This document shows, piece after piece, positions 1 to 11,520 of a stretch of DNA of 64,000 nt. The DNA is from Struthio camelus. Lineage: Eukaryota; Chordata; Aves; Struthioniformes; Struthionidae. Under the pieces are notes generated by a model. That model was not told the origin of the DNA. It saw only the letters and a list, made by a program, of their open reading frames with translations, and made no database searches. Location: contig NC_090943.1 of NCBI RefSeq assembly GCF_040807025.1, positions 20,303,213-20,367,212 of the forward strand. The letters are read 5' to 3'. Both the position numbers and the translations under genes were made by a program. Numbering within the stretch: position 1 is the first letter of the stretch; each line of letters begins with the position of its first letter.

Positions 1-3000
1 CCACGGCCAACTTCTCCTTCCAAGCTCTGTGAAGCCCTCCGTCGGTTCCGCTTCCGGCCCCACCTCCGATTGCCATTAGCGTTAGGGTTAGGGTTAGGTT
101 AGGGTTAGGAGAAGGACAAAGCGTGGAGACAAAAATGGAGTGGGGTGGCCAAGGGCATGCAAAGCACATGCGGGGCTACAGCAAGCTTGCTCCCACGCCA
201 ACTTCTCCTTCCAGCTCTGTGAAGCCCTCCGTCGGTTCCGCTTCCGGCCCCACCTCCGATTGCCATTAGCGTTAGGGTTAGGGTTAGGGTTAGGGTTAGG
301 AGAAGGACAAAGCGTGGAGACAAAAATGGAGTGGGGTGGCCAAGGGCATGCCAAAGCACATGCGGGGCTACAGCAAGCTTGCTCCCACGCCAACTTCTCC
401 TTCCAGCTCTGTGAAGCCCTCCGTCGGTTCCGCTTCCGGCCCCACCTCCGATTGCCATTAGCGTTAGGGTTAGGGTTAGGGTTAGGGTTAGGAGAAGGAC
501 AAAGCGTGGAGACAAAAATGGAGTGGGGTGGCCAAGGGCATGCCAAAGCACATGCGGGGCTACAGCAAGCTTGCTCCCACGCCAACTTCTCCTTCCAGCT
601 CTGTGAAGCCCTCCGTCGGTTCCGCTTCCGGCCCCACCTCCGATTGCCATTAGCGTTAGGGTTAGGGTTAGGGTTAGGGTTAGGAGAAGGACAAAGCGTG
701 GAGACAAAAATGGAGTGGGGTGGCCAAGGGCATGCCAAAGCACATGCGGGGCTACAGCAAGCTTGCTCCCACGCCAACTTCTCCTTCCAGCTCTGTGAAG
801 CCCTCCGTCGGTTCCGCTTCCGGCCCCACCTCCGATTGCCATTAGCGTTAGGGTTAGGGTTAGGGTTAGGGTTAGGAGAAGGACAAAGCGTGGAGACAAA
901 AATGGAGTGGGGTGGCCAAGGGCATGCCAAAGCACATGCGGGGCTACAGCAAGCTTGCTCCCACGCCAACTTCTCCTTCCAGCTCTGTGAAGCCCTCCGT
1001 CGGTTCCGCTTCCGGCCCCACCTCCGATTGCCATTAGCGTTAGGGTTAGGGTTAGGGTTAGGGTAGGAAGGAAGACCGTGGAGACAAAATGGAGTGGGGT
1101 GGCCAAGGGCATGCCAAAGCACATGCGGGGCTACAGCAAGCTTGCTCCCACGCCAACTTCTCCTTCCACTCTGTGAAGCCCTCCGTCGGTTCCGCTTCCG
1201 GCCCCACCTCGATTGCCATTAGCGTTAGGTTAGGGTTAGGGTTAGGAGAAGGACAAAGCGTGGAGACAAAAATGGAGTGGGGTGGCCAAGGGCATGCCAA
1301 AGCACATGCGGGGCTACAGCAAGCTTGCTCCCACGCCAACTTCTCCTTCCAGCTCTGTGAAGCCCTCCGTCGGTTCCGCTTCCGGCCCACCTCCGATTGC
1401 CATTAGCGTTAGGGTTAGGGTTAGGGTTAGGAGAAGGACAAAGCGTGGAGACAAAATGGAGTGGGGTGGCCAAGGGCATGCCAAAGCACATGCGGGGCTA
1501 CAGCAAGCTTGCTCCCACGCCAACTTCTCCTTCCAGCTCTGTGAAGCCCTCCGTGGTGTTCCGCTTCCGGCCCACTCCGATTGCCATTAGCGTTAGGGTT
1601 AGGGTCTAGGGTAGAGAAGGACAAAGCGTGGAGACAAAAATGGAGTGGGGTGGCCAAGGGCATGCCAAAGCACATGCGGGGCTACAGCAAGCTTGCTCCC
1701 ACGCCAACTTCTCCTTCCAGCTCTGTGAAGCCCTCCGTCGGTTCCGCTTCCGGCCCCACCTCCGATTGCCATTAGCGTTAGGGTTAGGGTTAGGGTTAGG
1801 GTTAGGAGAAGGACAAAGCGTGGAGACAAAAATGGAGTGGGGTGGCCAAGGCATGCCAAAGCACATGCGGGGCTACAGCAAGCTTGCTCCCACGCCAACT
1901 TCTCCTTCCAGCTCTGTGAAGCCCTCCGGTCGGTTCCGCTTCCGGCCCCACCTCCGATTGCCATTAGCGTTAGGGTTAGGGTTAGGGTTAGGGTTAGGAG
2001 AAGGACAAAGCGTGGAGACAAAAATGGAGTGGGGTGGCCAAGGGCATGCCAAAGCACATGCGGGGCTACAGCAAGCTTGCTCCCACGCCAACTTCTCCTT
2101 CCCAGCTCTGTGAAGCCCTCCGTCGGTTCCGCTTCCGGCCCCACCTCCGATTGCCATTAGCGTTAGGGTTAGGGTTAGGGTTAGGGTTAGGAGAAGGACC
2201 AAAGCGTGGAGACAAAAATGGAGTGGGGTGGCCAAGGGCATGCCAAAGCACATGCGGGGCTACAGCAAGCTTGCTCCCACGCCAACTTCTCCTTCCAGCT
2301 CTGTGAAGCCCTCCGTCGGTTCCGCTTCCGGCCCCACCCTCCGATTGCCCATTAGCTGTTAGGGTTAGGGTTAGGGTTAGGGTTAGGAGAAGGACAAAGC
2401 TGTGGAGACAAAAATGGAGTGGGGTGGCCAAGGGCATGCCAAAGCACATGCGGGGCTACAGCAAGCTTGCTCCCACGCCAACTCTCCTTCCAGCTCTGTG
2501 AAGCCCTCCGTCGGTTCCGCTTCCGGCCCCACCTCCGATTGCCATTAGCGTTAGGGTTAGGGTTAGGGTTAGGAGAAGGACAAAGCGTGGAGACAAAAAT
2601 GGAGTGGGGGTGGCCAAGGGCATGCCAAAGCACATGCGGGGCTACAGCAAGCTTGCTCCCACGCCAACTTCTCCTTCCAGCTCTGTGAAGCCCTCCGTCG
2701 GTTCCGCTTCCGGCCCCCACCTCCGATTGCCATTAGCGTTAGGGTTAGGGTTAGGGTTAGGGTTAGGAGAAGGACAAAGCGTGGAGACAAAAATGGAGTG
2801 GGGTGGCCAAGGGCATGCCAAAGCACAGCGGGGCTACAGCAAGCTTGCTCCACGCCAACTTCTCCTTCCAGCTCTGTGAAGCCCTCCGTCGGTTTCCGCT
2901 TCCGGCCCCACCTCCGATTGCCATTAGCGTTAGGGTTAGGGTTAGGGTTAGGGTTAGGAGAAGGACAAAGCGTGGAGACAAAAATGGAGTGGGGGTGGCC

Positions 3001-3140
3001 AAGGGCATGCCAAAGCACATGCGGGGCTACAGCAAGCTTGCTCCCACGCCAATTCTCCTTCCAGCTCTGTGAAGCCCTCGGTCGGTTTCGCTTCCGGCCC
3101 CACCTCCGATTGCCATTAGGTTGTTAGGGTTAGGGTTAGG
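1..3140 (+). repeat. Indel-rich part of the satellite array
   Basis: The same units as the rest of the array, but with many one-base insertions or deletions, mostly in homopolymers. Examples are a lost G in the hexamer run near 98, CAAGCTCTG near 30, TCCGGTCGG near 1926, CCAGCTCTG with an extra C near 2101, and GTGGGGGTGG near 2604 and 2990. These break the reading frames that run unbroken through the cleaner units downstream. The pattern fits uncorrected long-read consensus near a contig end, though real decay is possible. Confidence 0.8.
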
Positions 3141-3284
3141 AGAAGGGAGAGGCGTGGGAGACAAAAATGGAGTGGGTGGCCAAGGGCATGCCAAAGCACA
3201 TGCGGGGCTACAGCAAGCTTGCTCCCCACGCCAACTTCTCCTTCCAGCTCTGTGAAGCCCTCCGTCGGTTCCGCTTCCGGCCCC

Positions 3285-6200
3285 ACATTAGATAGACATT
3301 AGCGTTAGGGTTAGGGTTAGGAGAAGGACAAAGCGTGGAGACAAAAATGGAGTGGGGTGGCCAAGGGCATGCCAAAGCACATGCGGGGCTACAGCAAGCT
3401 TGCTCCCACGCCAACTTCTCCTTCCAGCTCTGTGAAGCCCTCCGTCGGTTCCGCTTCCGGCCCCACCTCCGATTGCCATTAGGGTTAGGGTTAGGGTTAG
3501 GGTTAGGAGAAGGACAAAGCGTGGAGACAAAAATGGAGTGGGGTGGCCAAGGGCATGCCAAAGCACATGCGGGGCTACAGCAAGCTTGCTCCCACGCCAA
3601 CTTCTCCTTCCAGCTCTGTGAAGCCCTCCGTCGGTTCCGCTTCCGGCCCCACCTCCGATTGCCATTAGCGTTAGGGTTAGGGTTAGGGTTAGGGTTAGGA
3701 GAAGGACAAAGCGTGGAGACAAAAATGGAGTGGGGTGGCCAAGGGCATGCCAAAGCACATGCGGGGCTACAGCAAGCTTGCTCCCACGCCAACTTCTCCT
3801 TCCAGCTCTGTGAAGCCCTCCGTCGGTTCCGCTTCCGGCCCCACCTCCGATTGCCATTAGCGTTAGGGTTAGGGTTAGGGTTAGGGTTAGGAGAAGGACA
3901 AAGCGTGGAGACAAAAATGGAGTGGGGTGGCCAAGGGCATGCCAAAGCACATGCGGGGCTACAGCAAGCTTGCTCCCACGCCAACTTCTCCTTCCAGCTC
4001 TGTGAAGCCCTCCGTCGGTTCCGCTTCCGGCCCCACCTCCGATTGCCATTAGCGTTAGGGTTAGGGTTAGGGTTAGGGTTAGGAGAAGGACAAAGCGTGG
4101 AGACAAAAATGGAGTGGGGTGGCCAAGGGCATGCCAAAGCACATGCGGGGCTACAGCAAGCTTGCTCCCACGCCAACTTCTCCTTCCAGCTCTGTGAAGC
4201 CCTCCGTCGCTTCCGCTTCCGGCCCCACCTCCGATTGCCATTAGCGTTAGGGTTAGGGTTAGGGTTAGGAGAAGGACAAAGCGTGGAGACAAAAATGGAG
4301 TGGGGTGGCCAAGGGCATGCCAAAGCACATGCGGGGCTACAGCAAGCTTGCTCCCACGCCAACTTCTCCTTCCAGCTCTGTGAAGCCCTCCGTCGGTTCC
4401 GCTTCCGGCCCCACCTCCGATTGCCATTAGGGTTAGGGTTAGGGTTAGGGTTAGGAGAAGGACAAAGCGTGGAGACAAAAATGGAGTGGGGTGGCCAAGG
4501 GCATGCCAAAGCACATGCGGGGCTACAGCAAGCTTGCTCCCACGCCAACTTCTCCTTCCAGCTCTGTGAAGCCCTCCGTCGGTTCCGCTTCCGGCCCCAC
4601 CTCCGATTGCCATTAGCGTTAGGGTTAGGGTTAGGGTTAGGGTTAGGAGAAGGACAAAGCGTGGAGACAAAAATGGAGTGGGGTGGCCAAGGGCATGCCA
4701 AAGCACATGCGGGGCTACAGCAAGCTTGCTCCCACGCCAACTTCTCCTTCCAGCTCTGTGAAGCCCTCCGTCGGTTCCGCTTCCGGCCCCACCTCCGATT
4801 GCCATTAGCGTTAGGGTTAGGGTTAGGGTTAGGGTTAGGAGAAGGACAAAGCGTGGAGACAAAAATGGAGTGGGGTGGCCAAGGGCATGCCAAAGCACAT
4901 GCGGGGCTACAGCAAGCTTGCTCCCACGCCAACTTCTCCTTCCAGCTCTGTGAAGCCCTCCGTCGGTTCCGCTTCCGGCCCCACCTCCGATTGCCATTAG
5001 CGTTAGGGTTAGGGTTAGGGTTAGGGTTAGGAGAAGGACAAAGCGTGGAGACAAAAATGGAGTGGGGTGGCCAAGGGCATGCCAAAGCACATGCGGGGCT
5101 ACAGCAAGCTTGCTCCCACGCCAACTTCTCCTTCCAGCTCTGTGAAGCCCTCCGTCGGTTCCGCTTCCGGCCCCACCTCCGATTGCCATTAGCGTTAGGG
5201 TTAGGGTTAGGGTTAGGGTTAGGAGAAGGACAAAGCGTGGAGACAAAAATGGAGTGGGGTGGCCAAGGGCATGCCAAAGCACATGCGGGGCTACAGCAAG
5301 CTTGCTCCCACGCCAACTTCTCCTTCCAGCTCTGTGAAGCCCTCCGTCGGTTCCGCTTCCGGCCCCACCTCCGATTGCCATTAGCGTTAGGGTTAGGGTT
5401 AGGGTTAGGGTTAGGAGAAGGACAAAGCGTGGAGACAAAAATGGAGTGGGGTGGCCAAGGGCATGCCAAAGCACATGCGGGGCTACAGCAAGCTTGCTCC
5501 CACGCCAACTTCTCCTTCCAGCTCTGTGAAGCCCTCCGTCGGTTCCGCTTCCGGCCCCACCTCCGATTGCCATTAGCGTTAGGGTTAGGGTTAGGATTAG
5601 GAGAAGGACAAAGTGTGGAGACAAAAATGGAGTGGGGTGGCCAAGGGCATGCCAAAGCACATGCGGGGCTACAGCAAGCTTGCTCCCACGCCAACTTCTC
5701 CTTCCAGCTCTGTGAAGCCCTCCGTCGGTTCCGCTTCCGGCCCCACCTCCGATTGCCATTAGCGTTAGGGTTAGGGTTAGGGTTAGGGTTAGGAGAAGGA
5801 CAAAGCGTGGAGACAAAAATGGAGTGGGGTGGCCAAGGGCATGCCAAAGCACATGCGGGGCTACAGCAAGCTTGCTCCCACGCCAACTTCTCCTTCCAGC
5901 TCTGTGAAGCCCTCCGTCGGTTCCGCTTCCGGCCCCACCTCCGATTGCCATTAGCGTTAGGGTTAGGGTTAGGGTTAGGGTTAGGAGAAGGACAAAGCGT
6001 GGAGACAAAAATGGAGTGGGGTGGCCAAGGGCATGCCAAAGCACATGCGGGGCTACAGCAAGCTTGCTCCCACGCCAACTTCTCCTTCCAGCTCTGTGAA
6101 GCCCTCGGTCGGTTTCGCTTCCGGCCCCACCTCCGATTGCCATTAGGGTTAGGGTTAGGGTTAGGGTTAGGGTTAGGAGAAGGAGAGGGCGTGGAGACAA

Positions 6201-8230
6201 AAATGGAGTGGGGTGGCCAAGGGCATGCCAAAGCACATGCGGGGCTACAGCAAGCTTGCTCCCACGCCAACTTCTCCTTCCAGCTCTGTGAAGCCCTCCG
6301 TCGGTTCCGCTTCCGGCCCCACATTAGATAGACATTAGCGTTAGGGTTAGGGTTAGGAGAAGGACAAAGCGTGGAGACAAAAATGGAGTGGGGTGGCCAA
6401 GGGCATGCCAAAGCACATGCGGGGCTACAGCAAGCTTGCTCCCACGCCAACTTCTCCTTCCAGCTCTGTGAAGCCCTCCGTCGGTTCCGCTTCCGGCCCC
6501 ACCTCCGATTGCCATTAGCGTTAGGGTTAGGGTTAGGGTTAGGAGAAGGACAAAGCGTGGAGACAAAAATGGAGTGGGGTGGCCAAGGGCATGCCAAAGC
6601 ACATGCGGGGCTACAGCAAGCTTGCTCCCACGCCAACTTCTCCTTCCAGCTCTGTGAAGCCCTCCGTCGGTTCCGCTTCCGGCCCCACCTCCGATTGCCA
6701 TTAGCGTTAGGGTTAGGGTTAGGGTTAGGGTTAGGAGAAGGACAAAGCGTGGAGACAAAAATGGAGTGGGGTGGCCAAGGGCATGCCAAAGCACATGCGG
6801 GGCTACAGCAAGCTTGCTCCCACGCCAACTTCTCCTTCCAGCTCTGTGAAGCCCTCCGTCGGTTCCGCTTCCGGCCCCACCTCCGATTGCCATTAGCGTT
6901 AGGGTTAGGGTTAGGGTTAGGGTTAGGAGAAGGACAAAGCGTGGAGACAAAAATGGAGTGGGGTGGCCAAGGGCATGCCAAAGCACATGCGGGGCTACAG
7001 CAAGCTTGCTCCCACGCCAACTTCTCCTTCCAGCTCTGTGAAGCCCTCCGTCGGTTCCGCTTCCGGCCCCACCTCCGATTGCCATTAGCGTTAGGGTTAG
7101 GGTTAGGGTTAGGGTTAGGAGAAGGACAAAGCGTGGAGACAAAAATGGAGTGGGGTGGCCAAGGGCATGCCAAAGCACATGCGGGGCTACAGCAAGCTTG
7201 CTCCCACGCCAACTTCTCCTTCCACCTCTGTGAAGCCCTCCGTCGCTTCCGCTTCCGGCCCCACCTCCGATTGCCATTAGCGTTAGGGTTAGGGTTAGGG
7301 TTAGGAGAAGGACAAAGCGTGGAGACAAAAATGGAGTGGGGTGGCCAAGGGCATGCCAAAGCACATGCGGGGCTACAGCAAGCTTGCTCCCACGCCAACT
7401 TCTCCTTCCAGCTCTGTGAAGCCCTCGGTCGGTTCTGCTTCCGGCCCCACCTCCGATTGCCATTAGGGTTAGGGTTAGGGTTAGGGTTAGGAGAAGGACA
7501 AAGCGTGGAGACAAAAATGGAGTGGGGTGGCCAAGGGCATGCCAAAGCACATGCGGGGCTACAGCAAGCTTGCTCCCACGCCAACTTCTCCTTCCAGCTC
7601 TGTGAAGCCCTCCGTCGGTTCCGCTTCCGGCCCCACCTCCGATTGCCATTAGCGTTAGGGTTAGGGTTAGGGTTAGGGTTAGGAGAAGGACAAAGCGTGG
7701 AGACAAAAATGGAGTGGGGTGGCCAAGGGCATGCCAAAGCACATGCGGGGCTACAGCAAGCTTGCTCCCACGCCAACTTCTCCTTCCAGCTCTGTGAAGC
7801 CCTCCGTCGGTTCCGCTTCCGGCCCCACCTCCGATTGCCATTAGCGTTAGGGTTAGGGTTAGGGTTAGGGTTAGGAGAAGGACAAAGCGTGGAGACAAAA
7901 ATGGAGTGGGGTGGCCAAGGGCATGCCAAAGCACATGCGGGGCTACAGCAAGCTTGCTCCCACGCCAACTTCTCCTTCCAGCTCTGTGAAGCCCTCCGTC
8001 GGTTCCGCTTCCGGCCCCACCTCCGATTGCCATTAGCGTTAGGGTTAGGGTTAGGGTTAGGGTTAGGAGAAGGACAAAGCGTGGAGACAAAAATGGAGTG
8101 GGGTGGCCAAGGGCATGCCAAAGCACATGCGGGGCTACAGCAAGCTTGCTCCCACGCCAACTTCTCCTTCCAGCTCTGTGAAGCCCTCCGTCGCTTCCGC
8201 TTCCGGCCCCACCTCCGATTGCCATTAGCG
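3285..8230 (+). repeat. Partial higher-order repeat, period 3036 bp (16 units)
   Basis: Variant units recur at the same offset. The ACATTAGATAGACATTAG variant lies at 3285 and 6321. The GTCGCTTCC substitution lies at 4210 and 7246. The following unit lacking TTAGCG starts its hexamers after TTGC at 4421 and 7457. All three pairs are exactly 3036 bp apart. The GGAGAGGGCG variant just before the first marker also recurs (about 3146 and 6182). The match in hexamer counts fades after about 8200, so the duplication appears partial. Confidence 0.7.
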
Positions 8231-10512
8231 TTAGGGTTAGGGTTAGGGTTAGGAGAAGGACAAAGCGTGGAGACAAAAATGGAGTGGGGTGGCCAAGGGC
8301 ATGCCAAAGCACATGCGGGGCTACAGCAAGCTTGCTCCCACGCCAACTTCTCCTTCCACCTCTGTGAAGCCCTCCGTCGGTTCCGTTTCCGGACCCACGT
8401 CCGATTGCCATTAGCGTTAGGGTTAGGGTTAGGGTTAGGGTTAGGAGAAGGACAAAGCGTGGAGACAAAAATGGAGTGGGGTGGCCAAGGGCATGCCAAA
8501 GCACATGCGGGGCTACAGCAAGCTTGCTCCCACGCCAACTTCTCCTTCCAGCTCTGTGAAGCCCTCCGTCGGTTCTGCTTCCGGCCCCACCTCCGATTGC
8601 CATTAGCGTTAGGGTTAGGGTTAGGGTTAGGGTTAGGGTTAGGAGAAGGACAAAGCGTGGAGACAAAAATGGAGTGGGGTGGCCAAGGGCATGCCAAAGC
8701 ACATGCGGGGCTACAGCAAGCTTGCTCCCACGCCAACTTCTCCTTCCAGCTCTGTGAAGCCCTCCGTCGGTTCCGCTTCCGGCCCCACCTCCGATTGCCA
8801 TTAGCGTTAGGGTTAGGGTTAGGGTTAGGGTTAGGAGAAGGACAAAGCGTGGAGACAAAAATGGAGTGGGGTGGCCAAGGGCATGCCAAAGCACATGCGG
8901 GGCTACAGCAAGCTTGCTCCCACGCCAACTTCTCCTTCCAGCTCTGTGAAGCCCTCCGTCGGTTCCGCTTCCGGCCCCACCTCCGATTGCCATTAGCGTT
9001 AGGGTTAGGGTTAGGAGAAGGACAAAGCGTGGAGACAAAAATGGAGTGGGGTGGCCAAGGGCATGCCAAAGCACATGCGGGGCTACAGCAAGCTTGCTCC
9101 CACGCCAACTTCTCCTTCCAGCTCTGTGAAGCCCTCCGTCGGTTCCGCTTCCGGCCCCACCTCCGATTGCCATTAGCGTTAGGGTTAGGGTTAGGGTTAG
9201 GGTTAGGAGAAGGACAAAGCGTGGAGACAAAAATGGAGTGGGGTGGCCAAGGGCATGCCAAAGCACATGCGGGGCTACAGCAAGCTTGCTCCCACGCCAA
9301 CTTCTCCTTCCAGCTCTGTGAAGCCCTCCGTCGGTTCCGCTTCCGGCCCCACCTCCGATTGCCATTAGCGTTAGGGTTAGGGTTAGGGTTAGGGTTAGGA
9401 GAAGGACAAAGCGTGGAGACAAAAATGGAGTGGGGTGGCCAAGGGCATGCCAAAGCACATGCGGGGCTACAGCAAGCTTGCTCCCACGCCAACTTCTCCT
9501 TCCAGCTCTGTGAAGCCCTCCGTCGGTTCCGCTTCCGGCCCCACCTCCGATTGCCATTAGCGTTAGGGTTAGGGTTAGGGTTAGGGTTAGGAGAAGGACA
9601 AAGCGTGGAGACAAAAATGGAGTGGGGTGGCCAAGGGCATGCCAAAGCACATGCGGGGCTACAGCAAGCTTGCTCCCACGCCAACTTCTCCTTCCAGCTC
9701 TGTGAAGCCCTCCGTCGGTTCCGTTTCTGGCCCCACCTCCGATTGCCATTAGCGTTAGGGTTAGGGTTAGGAGAAGGACAAAGCGTGGAGACAAAAATGG
9801 AGTGGGGTGGCCAAGGGCATGCCAAAGCACATGCGGGGCTACAGCAAGCTTGCTCCCACGCCAACTTCTCCTTCCAGCTCTGTGAAGCCCTCCGTCGGTT
9901 CCGCTTCCGGCCCCACCTCCGATTGCCATTAGGGTTAGGGTTAGGGTTAGGAGAAGGACAAAGCGTGGAGACAAAAATGGAGTGGGGTGGCCAAGGGCAT
10001 GCCAAAGCACATGCGGGGCTACAGCAAGCTTGCTCCCACGCCAACTTCTCCTTCCAGCTCTGTGAAGCCCTCCGTCGGTTCCGCTTCCGGCCCCACCTCC
10101 AATTGCCATTAGGGTTAGGGTTAGGGTTAGGGTTAGGAGAAGGACAAAGCGTGGAGACAAAAATGGAGTGGGGTGGCCAAGGGCATGCCAAAGCACATGC
10201 GGGGCTACAGCAAGCTTGCTCCCACGCCAACTTCTCCTTCCAGCTCTGTGAAGCCCTCCGTCGGTTCCGCTTCCGGCCCCACCTCCGATTGCCATTAGCG
10301 TTAGGGTTAGGGTTAGGAGAAGGAGAGGGCGTGGAGACAAAAATGGAGTGGGGTGGCCAAGGGCATGCCAAAGCACATGCGGGGCTACAGCAAGCTTGCT
10401 CCCACGCCAACTTCTCCTTCCAGCTCTGTGAAGCCCTCCGTCGGTTCCGCTTCCAGCGCCACGTGGCTCTAAGATTAGCATTAGGGCTAGGGTTAGGGTT
10501 AGGAGAAGGACA

Positions 10513-11520
10513 AAGCATGGAGACAAAAATGGAGTGGGGTCGCCAAGGGCATGCCAAAGCAGATGCAGGGCTACAGCAAGCTTGCTCACATGGCTACTTT
10601 TTACTTTAAGTGTAGAGCAGGATTTTTTCATTTTACTTCAGGCTTTAACAGAGATTAGAGCAAGGTTTCAAGTTAGGGTTACGGTTAGGAGAGGGAAAAA
10701 ACCTGGAGACCAACATCGAGTGGGGTTGCCAACAGCCTGTGTAAGGAAATGTGCAGCTACAGCACAATTGTTCCCAGGCTACTTTTTGGTTTTGGCCACG
10801 AATGGGCTTGGTGGATTCTGGTTCAGGCCCCACCCGAGATTAGAGCTAGTGTGAAGCGCAGGGAGCTCTAATCTCACTTGGTGCCTAAAGCCAAACTCAC
10901 TAAGCCCACTACTTCTGTTAAGCAGAAAGTGACCCTGGGAGTAAGCTTGCTGTAGCTCTGCATGTCCTTTGGCATGCGCTCTACAGGGTCCCTCCATTTT
11001 GAGGTCCAAGTTTTCTCCTAACCCTAATCCTCATTCTAATCTCAGGTCAGACCTGAGGCCAAACCCATCAAGCCCATTGCACACCTTGAATGGAAGAGCT
11101 GTCCTGGGAGCAAACTGGTGGTATCCTTCTATGTCCCCTGGCATGCCCTGGCATCCCCACTCCGAGGGGCTTTGGCTTGGGTCTGCAGGCTTTATCCTTC
11201 TCCTAACCCTTATTTGATCCCTAATCCTAATCTCAGGTGAGGCCTGAACCTGATCCAGATTCTAACCCCACTTTCATTCACTGGCCGAGACTAGGGCTAG
11301 GTTTAGGATTGCGATTAGGGTTAGGTTTAGGCTAAGTTTGACGTCTGGGTCTTGAATGGGCTTGTTGTGTTGAAATTCAGCTCCCTGAGATTATGGCTAA
11401 TGTTAGGGTTACGGTTAGGATTAGGATAAAGCCTTGAGCCTCCTGTGGATCTGAAAAGGGCGTGTCAAAGTGCATATGCGTACAGCAAGTTTGCCCTCTG
11501 GGAACTCTGGCCTCTGTCGG
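10513..11520. repeat. Diverged, partly inverted fossil copies of the satellite unit
   Basis: Past the array edge the same motifs continue with heavy divergence. Plus-oriented copies are at 10513-10855 and 11280-11500, the latter with GTTAGGGTTACGGTTAGG-like hexamers and TACAGCAAGTTTGCCCTC. Minus-oriented copies are at about 10864-11250: AAGCTTGCTGTAGCTCTGCATG and TTTTCTCCTAACCC are reverse complements of unit motifs. Degenerate hexamers (CTAACCCTAATCC, GGTTTAGGATTGCG) mark both directions. No coding potential is claimed. Confidence 0.8.
10836..10875. repeat. Inverted-repeat hinge in fossil satellite
   Basis: GAGATTAGAGCT (10836-10847) and its exact reverse complement AGCTCTAATCTC (10864-10875) flank a 16-bp spacer. 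The similarity continues outward, imperfectly, for about 40 bp on each side (TGGGCTTGGTGG against the complement of the CTAAGCCCA region). It marks the point where satellite-like units switch orientation. Confidence 0.75.

Larger units (their letters stand above)
1..10512 (+). repeat. Satellite array, ~190-bp units each ending in TTAGGG telomere hexamers
   Basis: About 55 head-to-tail units fill the first 10.5 kb. The common unit is 192 bp, for example from 3892 to 4084. It has a ~160-bp unique body, running from AGAAGGACAAAGCGTGG to CTCCGATTGCCA, then TTAGCG and usually four TTAGGG copies. Units with 2, 3, 4 or 5 hexamers give lengths of 180, 186, 192 and 198 bp. Some units lack the TTAGCG step (3481, 4428, 6144, 7464, 9930, 10110). 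Each unit carries the 12-bp palindrome AGCAAGCTTGCT, which contains a HindIII site, about nine CpGs and a CTTCCGG ETS-like core. Units are nearly identical after 3300. This is typical of subtelomeric or heterochromatic satellites, but the chromosomal location cannot be told from the window. Confidence 0.97.

Noticed and set aside
1-10512. CRISPR-like regular repeat spacing
   Set aside because: Both the body and the hexamer part repeat, so there are no unique spacers. The host is a vertebrate.
3208-10557. Minus-strand 2449-codon open frame with NPNPN-type repeats, resembling parasite surface-antigen repeats
   Set aside because: The NP and LT runs are simply CCCTAA telomere hexamers in two frames. 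Several other frames on both strands are equally open, and no splice or promoter signal supports a gene.
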